Source: Planosporangium thailandense (GTDB taxonomy: Bacteria; Actinomycetota; Actinomycetes; Mycobacteriales; Micromonosporaceae). From it: a stretch of DNA of 64,000 nt. The translations under genes were made by a program, and so were the position numbers. The notes under the pieces were generated by a model. It had not been told where the DNA came from. It saw only the letters and a list, made by a program, of their open reading frames with translations, and searched no databases. Location of the stretch: contig NZ_JAATVY010000004.1 in assembly GCF_011947195.1 (NCBI RefSeq), positions 310,001 to 374,000 on the forward strand, read 5' to 3'. Positions 1 to 8,744 of the stretch are shown here, one piece after another. How positions within the stretch are numbered: the first letter of the stretch is position 1; every line of letters starts with the position of its first letter.

Positions 1-396
1 CAGGGGCACGGCCGGATCATCACGATCGGATCGGTCGCCGGGCAGCGCGGCGCTGCCGACGGCCTGTCGTATGTGGCGTCGAAGGCCGGCATCGAGGGCA
101 TGCACCGCCGCCTGGCGGTGGACGTCGCGGCGCATGGCGTCACCGCGAATGTCGTGGCGCCCGGCGTGATTAAGACGAATCTGCGGGCGACGTCCGAGGA
201 ACTGCTCGGCGACCTCGTCGCCGACCAGAACCGTGGCATCGGTGTGTCCCCTGACATCTGGAATTTCCTCATTCCCACCCGGCGCCCGGGCGAGGTGCAC
301 GAGATCGCGTCGGTGGTCGTCTTCCTCGCCTCGCCGCAGGCCTCCTACGTCAACGGCCAGGTCATCCAGGTCGACGGTGGATGGAACGCCGTCTGA
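1..396 (+). CDS. SDR family oxidoreductase, C-terminal part (5' end outside window)
   Basis: The reading frame is open from base 1 and ends with TGA at 394-396. It encodes the C-terminal half of a short-chain dehydrogenase. The strand before the active site reads GRIITIGSVAG, with Ser where the catalytic Ser is expected. The catalytic YxxxK follows as Y-V-A-S-K at codons 24-28, and the tail ends in the usual VNGQVIQVDGGW. The GTG at 73 lies inside the YxxxK motif, so it is not the start. The gene is the first visible member of the rightward operon and lies 102 bases before the nitronate monooxygenase-like gene. An NAD(P)-dependent alcohol/ketone oxidoreductase role follows from the family; the substrate is unknown. 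Confidence 0.9.
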   Translation, partial: QGHGRIITIGSVAGQRGAADGLSYVASKAGIEGMHRRLAVDVAAHGVTANVVAPGVIKTNLRATSEELLGDLVADQNRGIGVSPDIWNFLIPTRRPGEVHEIASVVVFLASPQASYVNGQVIQVDGGWNAV

Positions 397-498
397 CCAC
401 TAACCGCGGCGGCCGCCCGGAGCCACGCAGGCTCCGGAAGCCGGGTCCGGTATCGGCCGCCTTCTCCGGTCATCACCGATTAACCATGGAGTGACAGC

Positions 499-1551
499 TT
501 GCTCACCACGCCTCTCACCGACGCCTTCGGGCTGGACCACCCCATCTGTTCGGCCGGCATGGCCCGAGTGGCGCAGGCCGATCTCGTTGTCGCGGTCAGC
601 AACGCCGGCGGCATGGGCTGCCTGGGCGGCGTCAGTTTCATGCCGGACCGGCTGCGTGACGAGATCGGCAACATCATGAGCCGCACCGACCGGCCGTTCG
701 CCGTGAACCTCCTGCTGCCGGACTCCCTGACGACCGAGGACGAGGCCCAGTGGGCGCCGGTTCGCGAGCTGTGGGGCAGCCTGGACGAGACCGACCGCGC
801 GAAGCTGGCCGGCGTCGAGGCGCTCCTGACGCCCGGTGCCGTGGCCGGCCAGGTCGAGGTCGTGCTGGACGCGGCACCGGCAGCGGTGGTCCTGACGTTC
901 GCGACGCCGGACTGGTTCATCGAGGAATGCCGGGCCCGCGGCATAAAGGTGATCGCCCTGGTCGGTTCGCTCGGCAAGGCCGAGGAGGCCGCCCGGGCCG
1001 GAGTCGACTTCATCGTGGCGCAGGGCTACGAAGCCGGCGGGCACACCGGCTACGTCTCGACGCTCACCTTGGTGCCCGCGATCATCGACGCAGTCGAGCA
1101 GCCGGTCCTGGCCGCCGGCGGCATCGTGGATGGTCGTGGTCTGGCCGCGGCGCTCTGCCTGGGCGCGGCCGGCGTCTGGGTCGGTACCAGGTTCATCGCC
1201 AGCCCCGAGGCGTACGGCCACGACACCTTCAAGCAGCGCGTCCTGGCCGGGCAGGCGAAGGACACCACCATCACCTTCTCCTACAGCGGCAAGCGGATGC
1301 GCGCGTTCACGAATGCCTGGACGCGTCAGTGGGAGACATCGGGCGAGCGCCCGGCGGGCTTCCCCGGCCAGTACGCGGTGGCCGGCACCCGGGTGGAGAC
1401 CGGCTATCAAGACGGTGACACGGAGTTCGGCATGATGCCGGTCGGCCAGGGCGTGCAGCTGATTCACAAGATCACGCCTGCCGGGGACATCGTGCGCACC
1501 ATGGCGGCCGAGGCCGAGCAGATCCTGCGCGCCGCAGCCCCTCGAAACTGA
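499..1551 (+). CDS. Nitronate monooxygenase (2-nitropropane dioxygenase family)
   Basis: This 350-residue protein is a TIM-barrel FMN enzyme of the NMO/2-NPD family. Visible features are the N-terminal PICSAGMARVAQADLVVAVSNAGGMG, the central AQGYEAGGHTG with the family's conserved His, and the phosphate-binding AAGGIVDGRGLAAALCLGAAGVWVGTRF. The start is TTG 499, chosen because a GGAG stands about 8 bases upstream and the protein begins exactly where the family does. Family members oxidise alkyl nitronates, but many relatives act as other FMN oxidases or enoyl reductases, so the substrate is not fixed. The acyl-CoA ligase follows 48 bases downstream in the same direction. Confidence 0.88.
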   Translation: MLTTPLTDAFGLDHPICSAGMARVAQADLVVAVSNAGGMGCLGGVSFMPDRLRDEIGNIMSRTDRPFAVNLLLPDSLTTEDEAQWAPVRELWGSLDETDRAKLAGVEALLTPGAVAGQVEVVLDAAPAAVVLTFATPDWFIEECRARGIKVIALVGSLGKAEEAARAGVDFIVAQGYEAGGHTGYVSTLTLVPAIIDAVEQPVLAAGGIVDGRGLAAALCLGAAGVWVGTRFIASPEAYGHDTFKQRVLAGQAKDTTITFSYSGKRMRAFTNAWTRQWETSGERPAGFPGQYAVAGTRVETGYQDGDTEFGMMPVGQGVQLIHKITPAGDIVRTMAAEAEQILRAAAPRN

Positions 1552-1599
1552 GGTGAGCACAAGGGCGTGAGACCACTTCGGAATTAGAGAGGCGACACC

Positions 1600-3147
1600 G
1601 TGCAACGCGATCTGCTTCCCAACGGCACCCTGTACGGCCTGCCGCACGGCGACGTGCTGGCCGCGCTGGAGTCGGTGGTTACAGCGCACCCGGATCACCT
1701 GGCTGTCGTCGACGACCACATGCGCCTCACCTACCGGCAGCTCTGGTCGCTGGTGGCGGCCCGCAGCGAGGCGCTGCGCGCGTCGGGGATCGGCCCCGGC
1801 GACCGCGTGGCCATCGTCGCGGAAAGCTCGGCGCACTACCTCGTGTCCGTGCTCGCGGTCTGGCGCGCACACGCCGTCATCGTGACGATCTACCCTTCCT
1901 CCGGCAGTTCGGACATGCGGTACTCGGTGGAGCTGGCCGATCCGGTGCTGCTGCTCACCGACGGGCACTGCGACCTGTCGGCCGTGCCGCTGCAGGACAT
2001 GCAGCTTCCGGTAGCGTCCGTCGACCGTTTCGACGTCACGCACGTCCGACGCGTAGCGGCACCAACGCCGCAGAGCGTTCGGGAACAGCTCGCCATGATC
2101 TGTTTCTCGTCGGGCACCACGAGCCGGCCGAAAGCGATCATGGTCTCGTCGCTGGCCATCTACAACTGCGCCGAGACCTATCGCGAGGTGTGGCGCCTGG
2201 GCCCGGACGACACGACCGTGGTGGCGCTGCCGTTGGCGTGGATGTACGGACTGGCCAGCACCTCGCTCGCCACGCTGATCGGGGGAGGCACCGTGGTCGT
2301 GCTCCAGCGCGGCCGGCCCGACGTCATCGCCGCCACGATCGAACGCGAGGGGGGGACGTTCCTTCCGGGCGTCACGGCAACTTTCGCGAAGCTGGCTGAG
2401 ATCGCGCGAGATCAACCCGACTGGCGATGGTTTCAGACCCTCCGGCTGTGTATCTCGGGAGGAGAGCCGCGAAACGAGGTCGCGTTCGAACTGTTCAGGC
2501 AGGCCACCGGCACCGCGGTCCTGGATGCGTACTGCGCTTCTGAGTGCCTGCCCCTGGTCACGTACGACCCCGAGGTCGACACGACACCAAAGCCCGGCTC
2601 GGCCGGCAGGCTGGTGCCCAGGGCGAAGCTCAAGGTCCTGCGCGCGGACGGGACCGACGTCGGGGTGGGCGAGGTCGGCGAGGCGCTGTCGGCCGGGCCG
2701 GGCCTGATGCTCGGCTACTGGGGCGACGAGGACGCGACCTGCGAGGCACTCACGCCTGAGGGCTGGTACCGAACCAAAGACCTGGTCCGTATCGACGCAG
2801 ACGGCTACGTGTTCGTCGTCGGCCGTCTTTCCGACTTGATCATCCGAGGCGGCACCAACATCTCGCCGGCCGAGGTCGAAACCGTGCTGCGCGAACATGC
2901 CGACGTCGCCGATGCAGGTGTCGTGGGGCTGCCCGACGACACCTACGGCCAGGCGGTGGTCGCGGCGGTCGTCCCGCGCGCAGGACACGCCGTCGATGCG
3001 GCTGAGCTGATCGCCTTCGCGCGCTCCCGGCTGGCGCCCTACAAGGTGCCCAGCCGAATCGTGACCGTGCCGGCGTTGCCGGTCGGTTCCACCGGCAAGC
3101 TGAGTCGTAAGGAGCTGCTGAACCAGCTCCTGGCGCACGACGCCTGA
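1600..3147 (+). CDS. AMP-dependent acyl-CoA synthetase/ligase
   Basis: This 515-residue class I adenylate-forming enzyme starts at GTG 1600 after an AGAGAGG ribosome site. It shows the P-loop-like A3 motif SSGTTSRPKA, the A5 region YCASE, the A7/A8 stretch GWYRTKDLVRIDADGYVFVVGR followed by the hinge, and the C-terminal GSTGKLSRKEL with the catalytic Lys. It should convert a carboxylic acid to an acyl-CoA through an acyl-AMP. The 'IIRGGTNISPAEVE' segment is typical of the fatty/aryl acyl-CoA ligase group rather than NRPS domains. Its place between an FMN oxygenase and an amino acid importer suggests activation of a carboxylate breakdown product. The exact acid is unknown. Confidence 0.92.
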   Translation: MQRDLLPNGTLYGLPHGDVLAALESVVTAHPDHLAVVDDHMRLTYRQLWSLVAARSEALRASGIGPGDRVAIVAESSAHYLVSVLAVWRAHAVIVTIYPSSGSSDMRYSVELADPVLLLTDGHCDLSAVPLQDMQLPVASVDRFDVTHVRRVAAPTPQSVREQLAMICFSSGTTSRPKAIMVSSLAIYNCAETYREVWRLGPDDTTVVALPLAWMYGLASTSLATLIGGGTVVVLQRGRPDVIAATIEREGGTFLPGVTATFAKLAEIARDQPDWRWFQTLRLCISGGEPRNEVAFELFRQATGTAVLDAYCASECLPLVTYDPEVDTTPKPGSAGRLVPRAKLKVLRADGTDVGVGEVGEALSAGPGLMLGYWGDEDATCEALTPEGWYRTKDLVRIDADGYVFVVGRLSDLIIRGGTNISPAEVETVLREHADVADAGVVGLPDDTYGQAVVAAVVPRAGHAVDAAELIAFARSRLAPYKVPSRIVTVPALPVGSTGKLSRKELLNQLLAHDA

Positions 3148-3335
3148 CCGTCACTGCCGGGCCGGCATCTGGTTCGTAACTTCCACGGACGGAACCGCAG
3201 AACTTCGCGGATCTTCCAGTGCCGGGGCCCTATAGCCAGAGCCTAGGGTCCTACCAGACCGCGAAGACGTGGTGCAGATCTCAGTAGGCGTCATCCCCGT
3301 GCGGCAGCGCATCGGCCCGGGAGGTTGGTCAGAAG

Positions 3336-4130
3336 GTGAGTGCAGCTATGAGCTTGGCCGATGCGGCGGCATCGAAAACCACCTCAGCGATTCGGCTCGA
3401 CGGCGTCGAGAAGCGATTCGGCGATCACCTGGTGCTCAAGCGGATCTCGCTGGAGGTGCAGCCGGGTCAGGTCGTCGCGCTGATCGGGCCCTCCGGCGCC
3501 GGCAAGAGCACGCTGCTGCGGTGCATCAACCTGCTGGAGCGTCCGACCGCGGGAACGATCACTGTCGACGGTGTCACGGTGCATGCCGACCACGAGATCA
3601 AGGAGCGGGATCTCGCGGCGCTGCGGTCCCGGGTCGGGATGGTCTTCCAGTCGTTCAACCTTTTCCCCCACATGACCGCGTTGCGGAACATCACGCTGCC
3701 GCAGCAGCGGGTCCTCGGTCGTAGCAAGGCGGAGGCGGAGGCGCGGGCGCGCGCCCTGCTGTCGCGTGTCGGGCTGGCCGACAAGGCGGACCAGTACCCG
3801 GCGCGATGTTCCGGCGGGCAGCAGCAACGCATCGCCATCGCCCGAGCGCTCGCGCTGGACCCCAAGGTGATGCTCTTCGACGAGCCCACCTCGGCGCTCG
3901 ACCCGGAGGTCGGCCTGGAGGTGCTCAAGGTGATGCGGGAGCTGGCCGACGAGGGCATGACTATGGCGGTTGTCACCCACGAGATGCAGTTCGCCCGCGA
4001 CGTCAGCGATCACCTGGTCGTCATGGGTGACGGGGACATCATCGAGGAAGGCGATCCACACCAGATCTTCGCCGACCCCCAACAGGCCCGCACTCGCCAG
4101 TTCCTTCGCGCCGTCCTGGACCGCGAATGA
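3336..4130 (+). CDS. Polar amino acid ABC transporter, ATP-binding protein
   Basis: The 264-residue protein is a GlnQ/HisP-type ATPase. It has Walker A GPSGAGKST, a Q-loop in MVFQSFNLFPHMT, the signature SGGQQQR, Walker [15 protein letters not shown] and the switch His in VVTHEMQFA. GTG 3336 and ATG 3348 are both possible starts; a GGGAGG lies 11 bases before the first. The stop overlaps the next gene as ATGA at 4127-4130, so translation is coupled to the two permeases and the binding protein. Together they make one importer, probably for a polar amino acid or a related small charged molecule. The 188 bases before the gene hold no other gene. Confidence 0.95.
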   Translation: MSAAMSLADAAASKTTSAIRLDGVEKRFGDHLVLKRISLEVQPGQVVALIGPSGAGKSTLLRCINLLERPTAGTITVDGVTVHADHEIKERDLAALRSRVGMVFQSFNLFPHMTALRNITLPQQRVLGRSKAEAEARARALLSRVGLADKADQYPARCSGGQQQRIAIARALALDPKVMLFDEPTSALDPEVGLEVLKVMRELADEGMTMAVVTHEMQFARDVSDHLVVMGDGDIIEEGDPHQIFADPQQARTRQFLRAVLDRE

Positions 4131-4780
4131 GCGGCGAGGTCTGGAGCGGCGTCGCCAACGGGATTCTCACGACGGTCCAGCTCACGGTCTTCGGGTTCGC
4201 GCTCGGTGCCGTTCTGGGCGTGCCGGTCATGTTGCTCCGCGTCTCCACGTGGCGGCCGGCCCGCTGGACCGGCCGGGCATTCATCGAACTGGTCCGCGGT
4301 GTTCCGCTGATCGTCTGGCTGTTCCTCATCTACAACGGACCGACCCAGTTCGATCCTTCCTTGGGAACCGTTTTCACCTCTTGGCGCTCCGGCGTCGCGG
4401 CACTCGGTCTCGTCTCGGCGGTCTACATGGCCGAGATCTACCGGGGCTCGCTTCGCGCCATCAACGCCGGGCAGTGGGAGGCCAGCCAAGCGCTCGGGAT
4501 GAGCCGGTTCGACACCGCCTCCCGGATCATCGCGCCGCAAGTCACGCGGGTCGCGGTGCCTGCATCGACGACGTACGCCCTGTCGCTGATCAAGGATTCG
4601 TCGCTGGTCTCGGCGATCGGCGTCTTCGAAACCACCTACTACGCCACGACGATCTCCAGCACGTTGAGCTCAGCCACCCCGTTCGTCGTGGCCGGCGTGT
4701 ACTACATCGCCCTCACCATTCCCGCCGCCTGGGCGGCACGTCGGCTGGACAGCAACCTGCGCAGAAAGGTTATGCGATGA
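4127..4780 (+). CDS. Amino acid ABC transporter permease (first)
   Basis: This 217-residue integral membrane protein of the HisM/GlnP family begins inside the ATGA overlap with the ATPase gene. Several hydrophobic helices are visible. The EAA cytoplasmic loop reads EASQALGMSRFDTASRIIAPQ, the surface that docks on the ATPase. The N-terminal TTVQLTVFGFALGAVLG matches the usual first helix. It ends in another ATGA overlap (4777-4780) with a second permease, so the channel is likely a heterodimer of the two. Confidence 0.94.
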   Translation: MSGEVWSGVANGILTTVQLTVFGFALGAVLGVPVMLLRVSTWRPARWTGRAFIELVRGVPLIVWLFLIYNGPTQFDPSLGTVFTSWRSGVAALGLVSAVYMAEIYRGSLRAINAGQWEASQALGMSRFDTASRIIAPQVTRVAVPASTTYALSLIKDSSLVSAIGVFETTYYATTISSTLSSATPFVVAGVYYIALTIPAAWAARRLDSNLRRKVMR

Positions 4781-5424
4781 CCGGCATCTGGCAGGACTTC
4801 GTCACGCACCAAGGCCAGCTGATCGACGGACTGATTGTCAGCCTCCAGCTTGCCGGGCTGACCCTTCTGTTCGGCCTGCCCGGCGGCTTGATCCTCGCCA
4901 TCGCCGGCACGTCACGGACGCGGCTCACCCGCTACGTCGCCATCGCCCTGACCGAGATCGGTCGCGGCACGCCCGCGCTGGTGATGCTTCAGTTGGTCTA
5001 CAACGGCATCCCGGTGACCCTATCGGGCCTGCTGTCGGCCGGCATCGCGCTCGCCCTCACGACCGCCGCGTACACGAGCGAGATCATGCGCGGCGGGCTC
5101 CAGGCCGTCCCCGAAGGGGAGATCGAAGCGGCGAGCGCGCTGGGCATGAGCCGCTGGGACACCCTGCGCGACGTCGTCATCCCCCAGGGACTGCGCATCG
5201 CGCTGCCCTCGCTGATGTCCTTCAGCGTGATCATGTTTCAGGCGACGTCCCTGGCCTTCACGATCGCGGTTCCAGAGCTGATGTCGCAGGCGAAGTCGAT
5301 CGCGAACTCGAACTTCCACTACTTCAATCTCTTCATCATCGCCGCCGTGATGTACGCGGCGATCACCATCTCGGCCAGTGCCTTCACCGATCGCGTCGAG
5401 CGCAGGCTCTCGCGGCACGTCTGA
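4777..5424 (+). CDS. Amino acid ABC transporter permease (second)
   Basis: ATG 4777 overlaps the previous stop (ATGA) and gives a 215-residue permease. The frame stays open far upstream, but that part lies over the ATPase and first permease genes and does not look like protein of this family. The EAA loop is EAASALGMSRWDTLRDVVIPQ. It has the hydrophobic pattern of a five-helix HisQ/HisM-type subunit and differs clearly in sequence from its neighbour, which argues for a heterodimeric channel. The substrate-binding lipoprotein follows after 33 bases. Confidence 0.93.
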   Translation: MTGIWQDFVTHQGQLIDGLIVSLQLAGLTLLFGLPGGLILAIAGTSRTRLTRYVAIALTEIGRGTPALVMLQLVYNGIPVTLSGLLSAGIALALTTAAYTSEIMRGGLQAVPEGEIEAASALGMSRWDTLRDVVIPQGLRIALPSLMSFSVIMFQATSLAFTIAVPELMSQAKSIANSNFHYFNLFIIAAVMYAAITISASAFTDRVERRLSRHV

Positions 5425-5457
5425 AGCCGTGCACACACCCCGTAGAGAGGTACAACG

Positions 5458-6309
5458 ATGTACAAGAAGATAGCCTTGGCAGGGGTACTGCTGCTCTCCG
5501 CGGCGACACTCGCCGCCTGCGGAGGCAACGACCAGAATGCCCCTGCGGCGAACGCCGGGTGCAAGCCGGCGCACGCCAACCTCAAGACCGCCAAGAGCGG
5601 CACGCTGACCACGTCCACCTACACGTTCCCCCCGTTCACGAACGTGAACGGCACCACGGTGACGGGCGCCGAAGGCGGGATCCTCAAAGAGATCGCCAGC
5701 ATGGAGTGTCTGAGCCTGACCGGGCAGCCGCTCGATACCGGTTCGGTCGTCACCGCCGCGCAGAACGGTCGGGCCGACATCGCCTCCGGCAACTGGTATT
5801 GCACCGCCGCGCGGGCCAAGGTCGTCGACCTCGCCGGCCCCGTCTACGGCGACCAGATCGGCATCATCTCGACCAACGGCGCCAGCACGTTCACCGAACT
5901 CCAGGGTCGCGCGATGGGCACGGTCGACGGCTACCTGTGGAACGAGGAGTTCAAGAAGATCTACGGCTCGGACCTGAAGGTCTACCCGACGCCCACCGCG
6001 ATGTACAACGACCTCAAGGCGGGCCGCATCGAGGTCGCCGCGGACTCGTTCGGCTCGGCGACGTACGCGAACAAGCAGAATGGCGACAAGTGGAAGGTCG
6101 TCAATCCCGCGGCCGACTCGCGGGTGGCCGCGAGCAAGCAGCCGCCGCAGGTGTGCTTCCCGATGTCCAAGAACAACCAGGCGCTGTACAACGCGGTCAA
6201 CGAGGACCTGAAGACGCTGCGTGACAACGGCAAGCTGGCCAAGATCCTTGAGGACAACGGGCTGAGCGGCTCGGCCGCCAACACCGGGGAACTCCAGCTC
6301 ATCCAGTAG
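5458..6309 (+). CDS. Amino acid ABC transporter substrate-binding lipoprotein
   Basis: This 283-residue periplasmic-binding-type protein starts with a lipoprotein signal: two Lys, a hydrophobic core and the lipobox LAAC near residues 18-21, so it should be anchored outside the membrane. The mature part has the SBP_bac_3 pattern: an N-terminal lobe beginning GTLTTSTYTFPPFTNVNG, GRADIASGNWYCTAARAKVVDLAGP in the middle, and a C-terminal DLKTLRDNGKLAKILEDNGL. An extra Cys pair (MECLSLTG and NWYCTAARA) is visible. It completes the importer formed with the ATPase and the two permeases just upstream. Confidence 0.93.
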   Translation: MYKKIALAGVLLLSAATLAACGGNDQNAPAANAGCKPAHANLKTAKSGTLTTSTYTFPPFTNVNGTTVTGAEGGILKEIASMECLSLTGQPLDTGSVVTAAQNGRADIASGNWYCTAARAKVVDLAGPVYGDQIGIISTNGASTFTELQGRAMGTVDGYLWNEEFKKIYGSDLKVYPTPTAMYNDLKAGRIEVAADSFGSATYANKQNGDKWKVVNPAADSRVAASKQPPQVCFPMSKNNQALYNAVNEDLKTLRDNGKLAKILEDNGLSGSAANTGELQLIQ

Positions 6310-6471
6310 CCGCACCGATCCGGCGCGTGGGCTGGCCGAACCAGCGGCTTCCGCGCTCGGCCAGCCCAAGCAGTCGACCCCGCATCGCGGTCCGGCGCGG
6401 CGACGCCACGCCGCACCGGCTGACGAGTCTCAGCACAACCGGACCGTGCATACCGACAGCAGGAGCAGTAC

Positions 6472-7698
6472 ATGATTCTGGACAAGGCAGACGTCGTCGT
6501 CGTCGGCGGTGGCATCGTCGGCGTGAGCTCGGCCTACTTCCTAGCGAAACGAGGCCACGATGTCGCGCTCGTGGAGCAGCACGAGCTGGCTCACGGCGCC
6601 TCCGGCAGGAACCTCGGCTACCTCTGGATGCACAACAGGAATGCCGGCTACTCCCTGGAACTCGCGCGCGCCGGCCGAGCCCTGTACGACGGCTTCGCGG
6701 AGGAGCTCGGCCCGTCCTTCGAGTACCGCAGCAACGGCGGCATGATCTACTTCCACACCGATGACCAGCGTCGCGTGTACGCCGAGTTCGTCGAGGCCCG
6801 CCGCGCTGACGGCCTAAAGATCGAGCTGCTCGACGAACAGGCCGCCCACGAGGCCGCGCCGATCCTGTCGCCCGACGTCATCGGCGCCACCTTCAGCCCG
6901 GAGGACGGCCAGATTCGTACCCCGAAGTTCGTGCGGTCCCTGGCGCAGGCCTGCCGCCGGATGGGTGTGCGGATCTATGAGGACACTGCGGCCCTCGGCC
7001 TGCTGCGGTCGGGCGGCCGGGCCGTCGGCGTCCGGACCGTCAGCGGGGATGTTCCGGCCGGCCAGGTGGTCTGGGCGACCGGAGCGTGGTCGGGCATGTT
7101 GCAGGCCGACGGCGTCGAGGTCCCGTTCAAGCCGGAGCGGCTCGGCGCCATCATGCTCGGCCGAGTCCCTGAGCAACTCGACAAGGTCCTGTACGGCCCC
7201 TTGGCGGCCAAGAACTACGCGATGATCCGCTCGCTGCCCAGCTACAAGGACGAGTACTTCACCGCCTCCTACGAGGATCCCGGACACGGTGTCGAACACC
7301 TGGAGTGCGTTTCCAAGACCGAGGACGGCAATCTGTTCATCGGCTGCCCGATGGACATGCCCGACGATCTCGACCACCGCATGTCGGCGATCGGGCTGAA
7401 GATGGGCATCGGTGCCCTGCTGGAGGCGTTCCCTCAGTACCGCAACCTCGGTGTCGAGGGCGTGTGGACCGGCATCCTCCCCAGTACCGCGGACTCCTTG
7501 CCGATCGTCGACCGGGTCGACGCCGTGCCCGGGCTGCTCCTGGCCACCGGACACATTTACGGCAACGTCGCCGGTCCGATCTCCGGAAAGCTGATCTCCG
7601 AGCTGGCCTCCGGCGTGGAAACCAGCCTCCGGATCGACGAGCTGGCCCTGGACCGGCCTGGCCTGCAGGCGACGGAGGACGGCTTGGTGCGGTGGTGA
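6472..7698 (+). CDS. FAD-dependent oxidoreductase (DadA/glycine oxidase-like)
   Basis: This 408-residue member of the DAO family opens with the dinucleotide fold DVVVVGGGIVGVSSAYFLAKRGHDVALVEQ and HGASGRNLGY, the usual FAD contact. The C-terminal part carries [32 protein letters not shown], typical of D-amino acid dehydrogenase/sarcosine oxidase relatives. It should oxidise a C-N bond of an amino acid or cyclic amine. It starts 162 bases after the binding protein and follows the amino acid importer in the same direction, so the imported compound is the natural candidate substrate. Confidence 0.92.
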   Translation: MILDKADVVVVGGGIVGVSSAYFLAKRGHDVALVEQHELAHGASGRNLGYLWMHNRNAGYSLELARAGRALYDGFAEELGPSFEYRSNGGMIYFHTDDQRRVYAEFVEARRADGLKIELLDEQAAHEAAPILSPDVIGATFSPEDGQIRTPKFVRSLAQACRRMGVRIYEDTAALGLLRSGGRAVGVRTVSGDVPAGQVVWATGAWSGMLQADGVEVPFKPERLGAIMLGRVPEQLDKVLYGPLAAKNYAMIRSLPSYKDEYFTASYEDPGHGVEHLECVSKTEDGNLFIGCPMDMPDDLDHRMSAIGLKMGIGALLEAFPQYRNLGVEGVWTGILPSTADSLPIVDRVDAVPGLLLATGHIYGNVAGPISGKLISELASGVETSLRIDELALDRPGLQATEDGLVRW

Positions 7699-7771
7699 CG
7701 AGCCGGCGTTTCCCGGCATCCCTGACTTCGAACGTGCGCCCGCCAGCACCGAGTTGAGAGTGAGAACCCCT

Positions 7772-8257
7772 ATGAGCACGCCTACCGTTCAGCAGAACCG
7801 ATCCGAGACCGTCCGCTACCTCGAGGACATCTCGGTTGGCGACAGCTGGGTCACCCGGGCGCGGACCATCACGGAAACCGACGTCGTGACGTTCGCGACG
7901 TGGTCCGGCGACATGCACCCGCTCCACACGAACGAGGAGTTCGCTCGGTCGACCCAGTTCGGTACCAGGATCTTCCACGGCCCCGGTGCGCTGGCCATCG
8001 CCTTCGGACTGGAGATGGGACTCGGGTGGAAGAACCCCTCGGCGATCGCGTTCCTGAGCATCCGCGACTGGAACCTCAAGGCCCCAGTGCACATCGGCGA
8101 CACCATCTACGTCCGCGAGCGCGTGATCGAAGTTCGGCCGTCGTCCTCCAAGCCGGACCGCGGCGTCGTCGTGACGCGGGTGGAGATCTGCAACCAGCGC
8201 GACGAGATCTGCCAGGAGGGCGACTGGGTCGTCCTGCTCTCGCGCCGCCCGGCCTGA
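7772..8257 (+). CDS. MaoC-like (R)-specific enoyl-CoA hydratase family protein
   Basis: A hot-dog fold protein of 161 residues when read from ATG 7772, which follows GAGAGTGAG. A TTG at 7754 is in frame but adds only six basic residues. The MaoC signature is visible as FATWSGDMHPLHTNEEFARSTQFGTRIFHGPGALAIAFGLEMGL, with the Asp/His catalytic pair (D in SGD, H in HPLH) and GTRIFHG. Such proteins hydrate trans-2-enoyl-CoA or relatives. With the acyl-CoA ligase in the same operon it may act on the CoA ester of the breakdown product; that link is inferred. Confidence 0.88.
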   Translation: MSTPTVQQNRSETVRYLEDISVGDSWVTRARTITETDVVTFATWSGDMHPLHTNEEFARSTQFGTRIFHGPGALAIAFGLEMGLGWKNPSAIAFLSIRDWNLKAPVHIGDTIYVRERVIEVRPSSSKPDRGVVVTRVEICNQRDEICQEGDWVVLLSRRPA

Positions 8258-8307
8258 ACCGCGCCGGTCATGATCACCCGCCAACCCCGATAGGAGAGCC
8301 ACTCGCG

Positions 8308-8682
8308 ATGGGCGCAACCGCCGACTTCAAGCCGCCATGCGACGCCGCCAACGCCGCTCCGTTCGGGCCGGCCGTCATCGAGAAGCGAACCGCCAACACG
8401 CCGCTCGCCAACCTCGGCACCTCGTTCATGGAGTTCACCGAGACCGGCGCGAGCGATCCGTGGACACTGCGCTACGAGGAGACCATCTACGTCGTCGCCG
8501 GTCGGCTGGAGCTCGACATCATCGAAGACGGCGTGACCGGCGTGACCGGCGCGACCGTTGTGGGCGATGTCGGAGAACTTCTGGTGCTCCCGGAAGGCAC
8601 GACTGTGCGGTATCGCGCAGACAAGGGCACCAGGCTGGTGCTGTCCATCACGCCCGTTAATTGGCGCGACCGCACCAATTAG
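8308..8682 (+). CDS. Cupin domain protein (EutQ-like)
   Basis: The 124-residue protein starts at ATG 8308 behind TAGGAGAG. It is a single-domain cupin: FTETGASDPWTLRYEETIYVVAGRLELDI forms the first motif, with Glu residues in place of some metal-binding His, and GDVGELLVLPEGTTVRYRADKGTRLVLSITP forms the second. This resembles the EutQ/ethanolamine-type cupins. Cupins of this size act as metal-dependent isomerases, dioxygenases or binding proteins, so no reaction can be assigned. It sits between MaoC and the racemase-like gene with the same direction. Confidence 0.8.
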   Translation: MGATADFKPPCDAANAAPFGPAVIEKRTANTPLANLGTSFMEFTETGASDPWTLRYEETIYVVAGRLELDIIEDGVTGVTGATVVGDVGELLVLPEGTTVRYRADKGTRLVLSITPVNWRDRTN

Positions 8683-8744
8683 CACAGTCGGGTAGTCCGG
8701 TTCCAGTGCCTCCATCGACCGAACGACCGCAGAAAGAGCCGCCG

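Noticed and set aside
400-3138. 912-codon leftward frame
   Set aside because: It lies antisense over the nitronate monooxygenase and acyl-CoA ligase genes, has no family motif, and reflects the high GC content.
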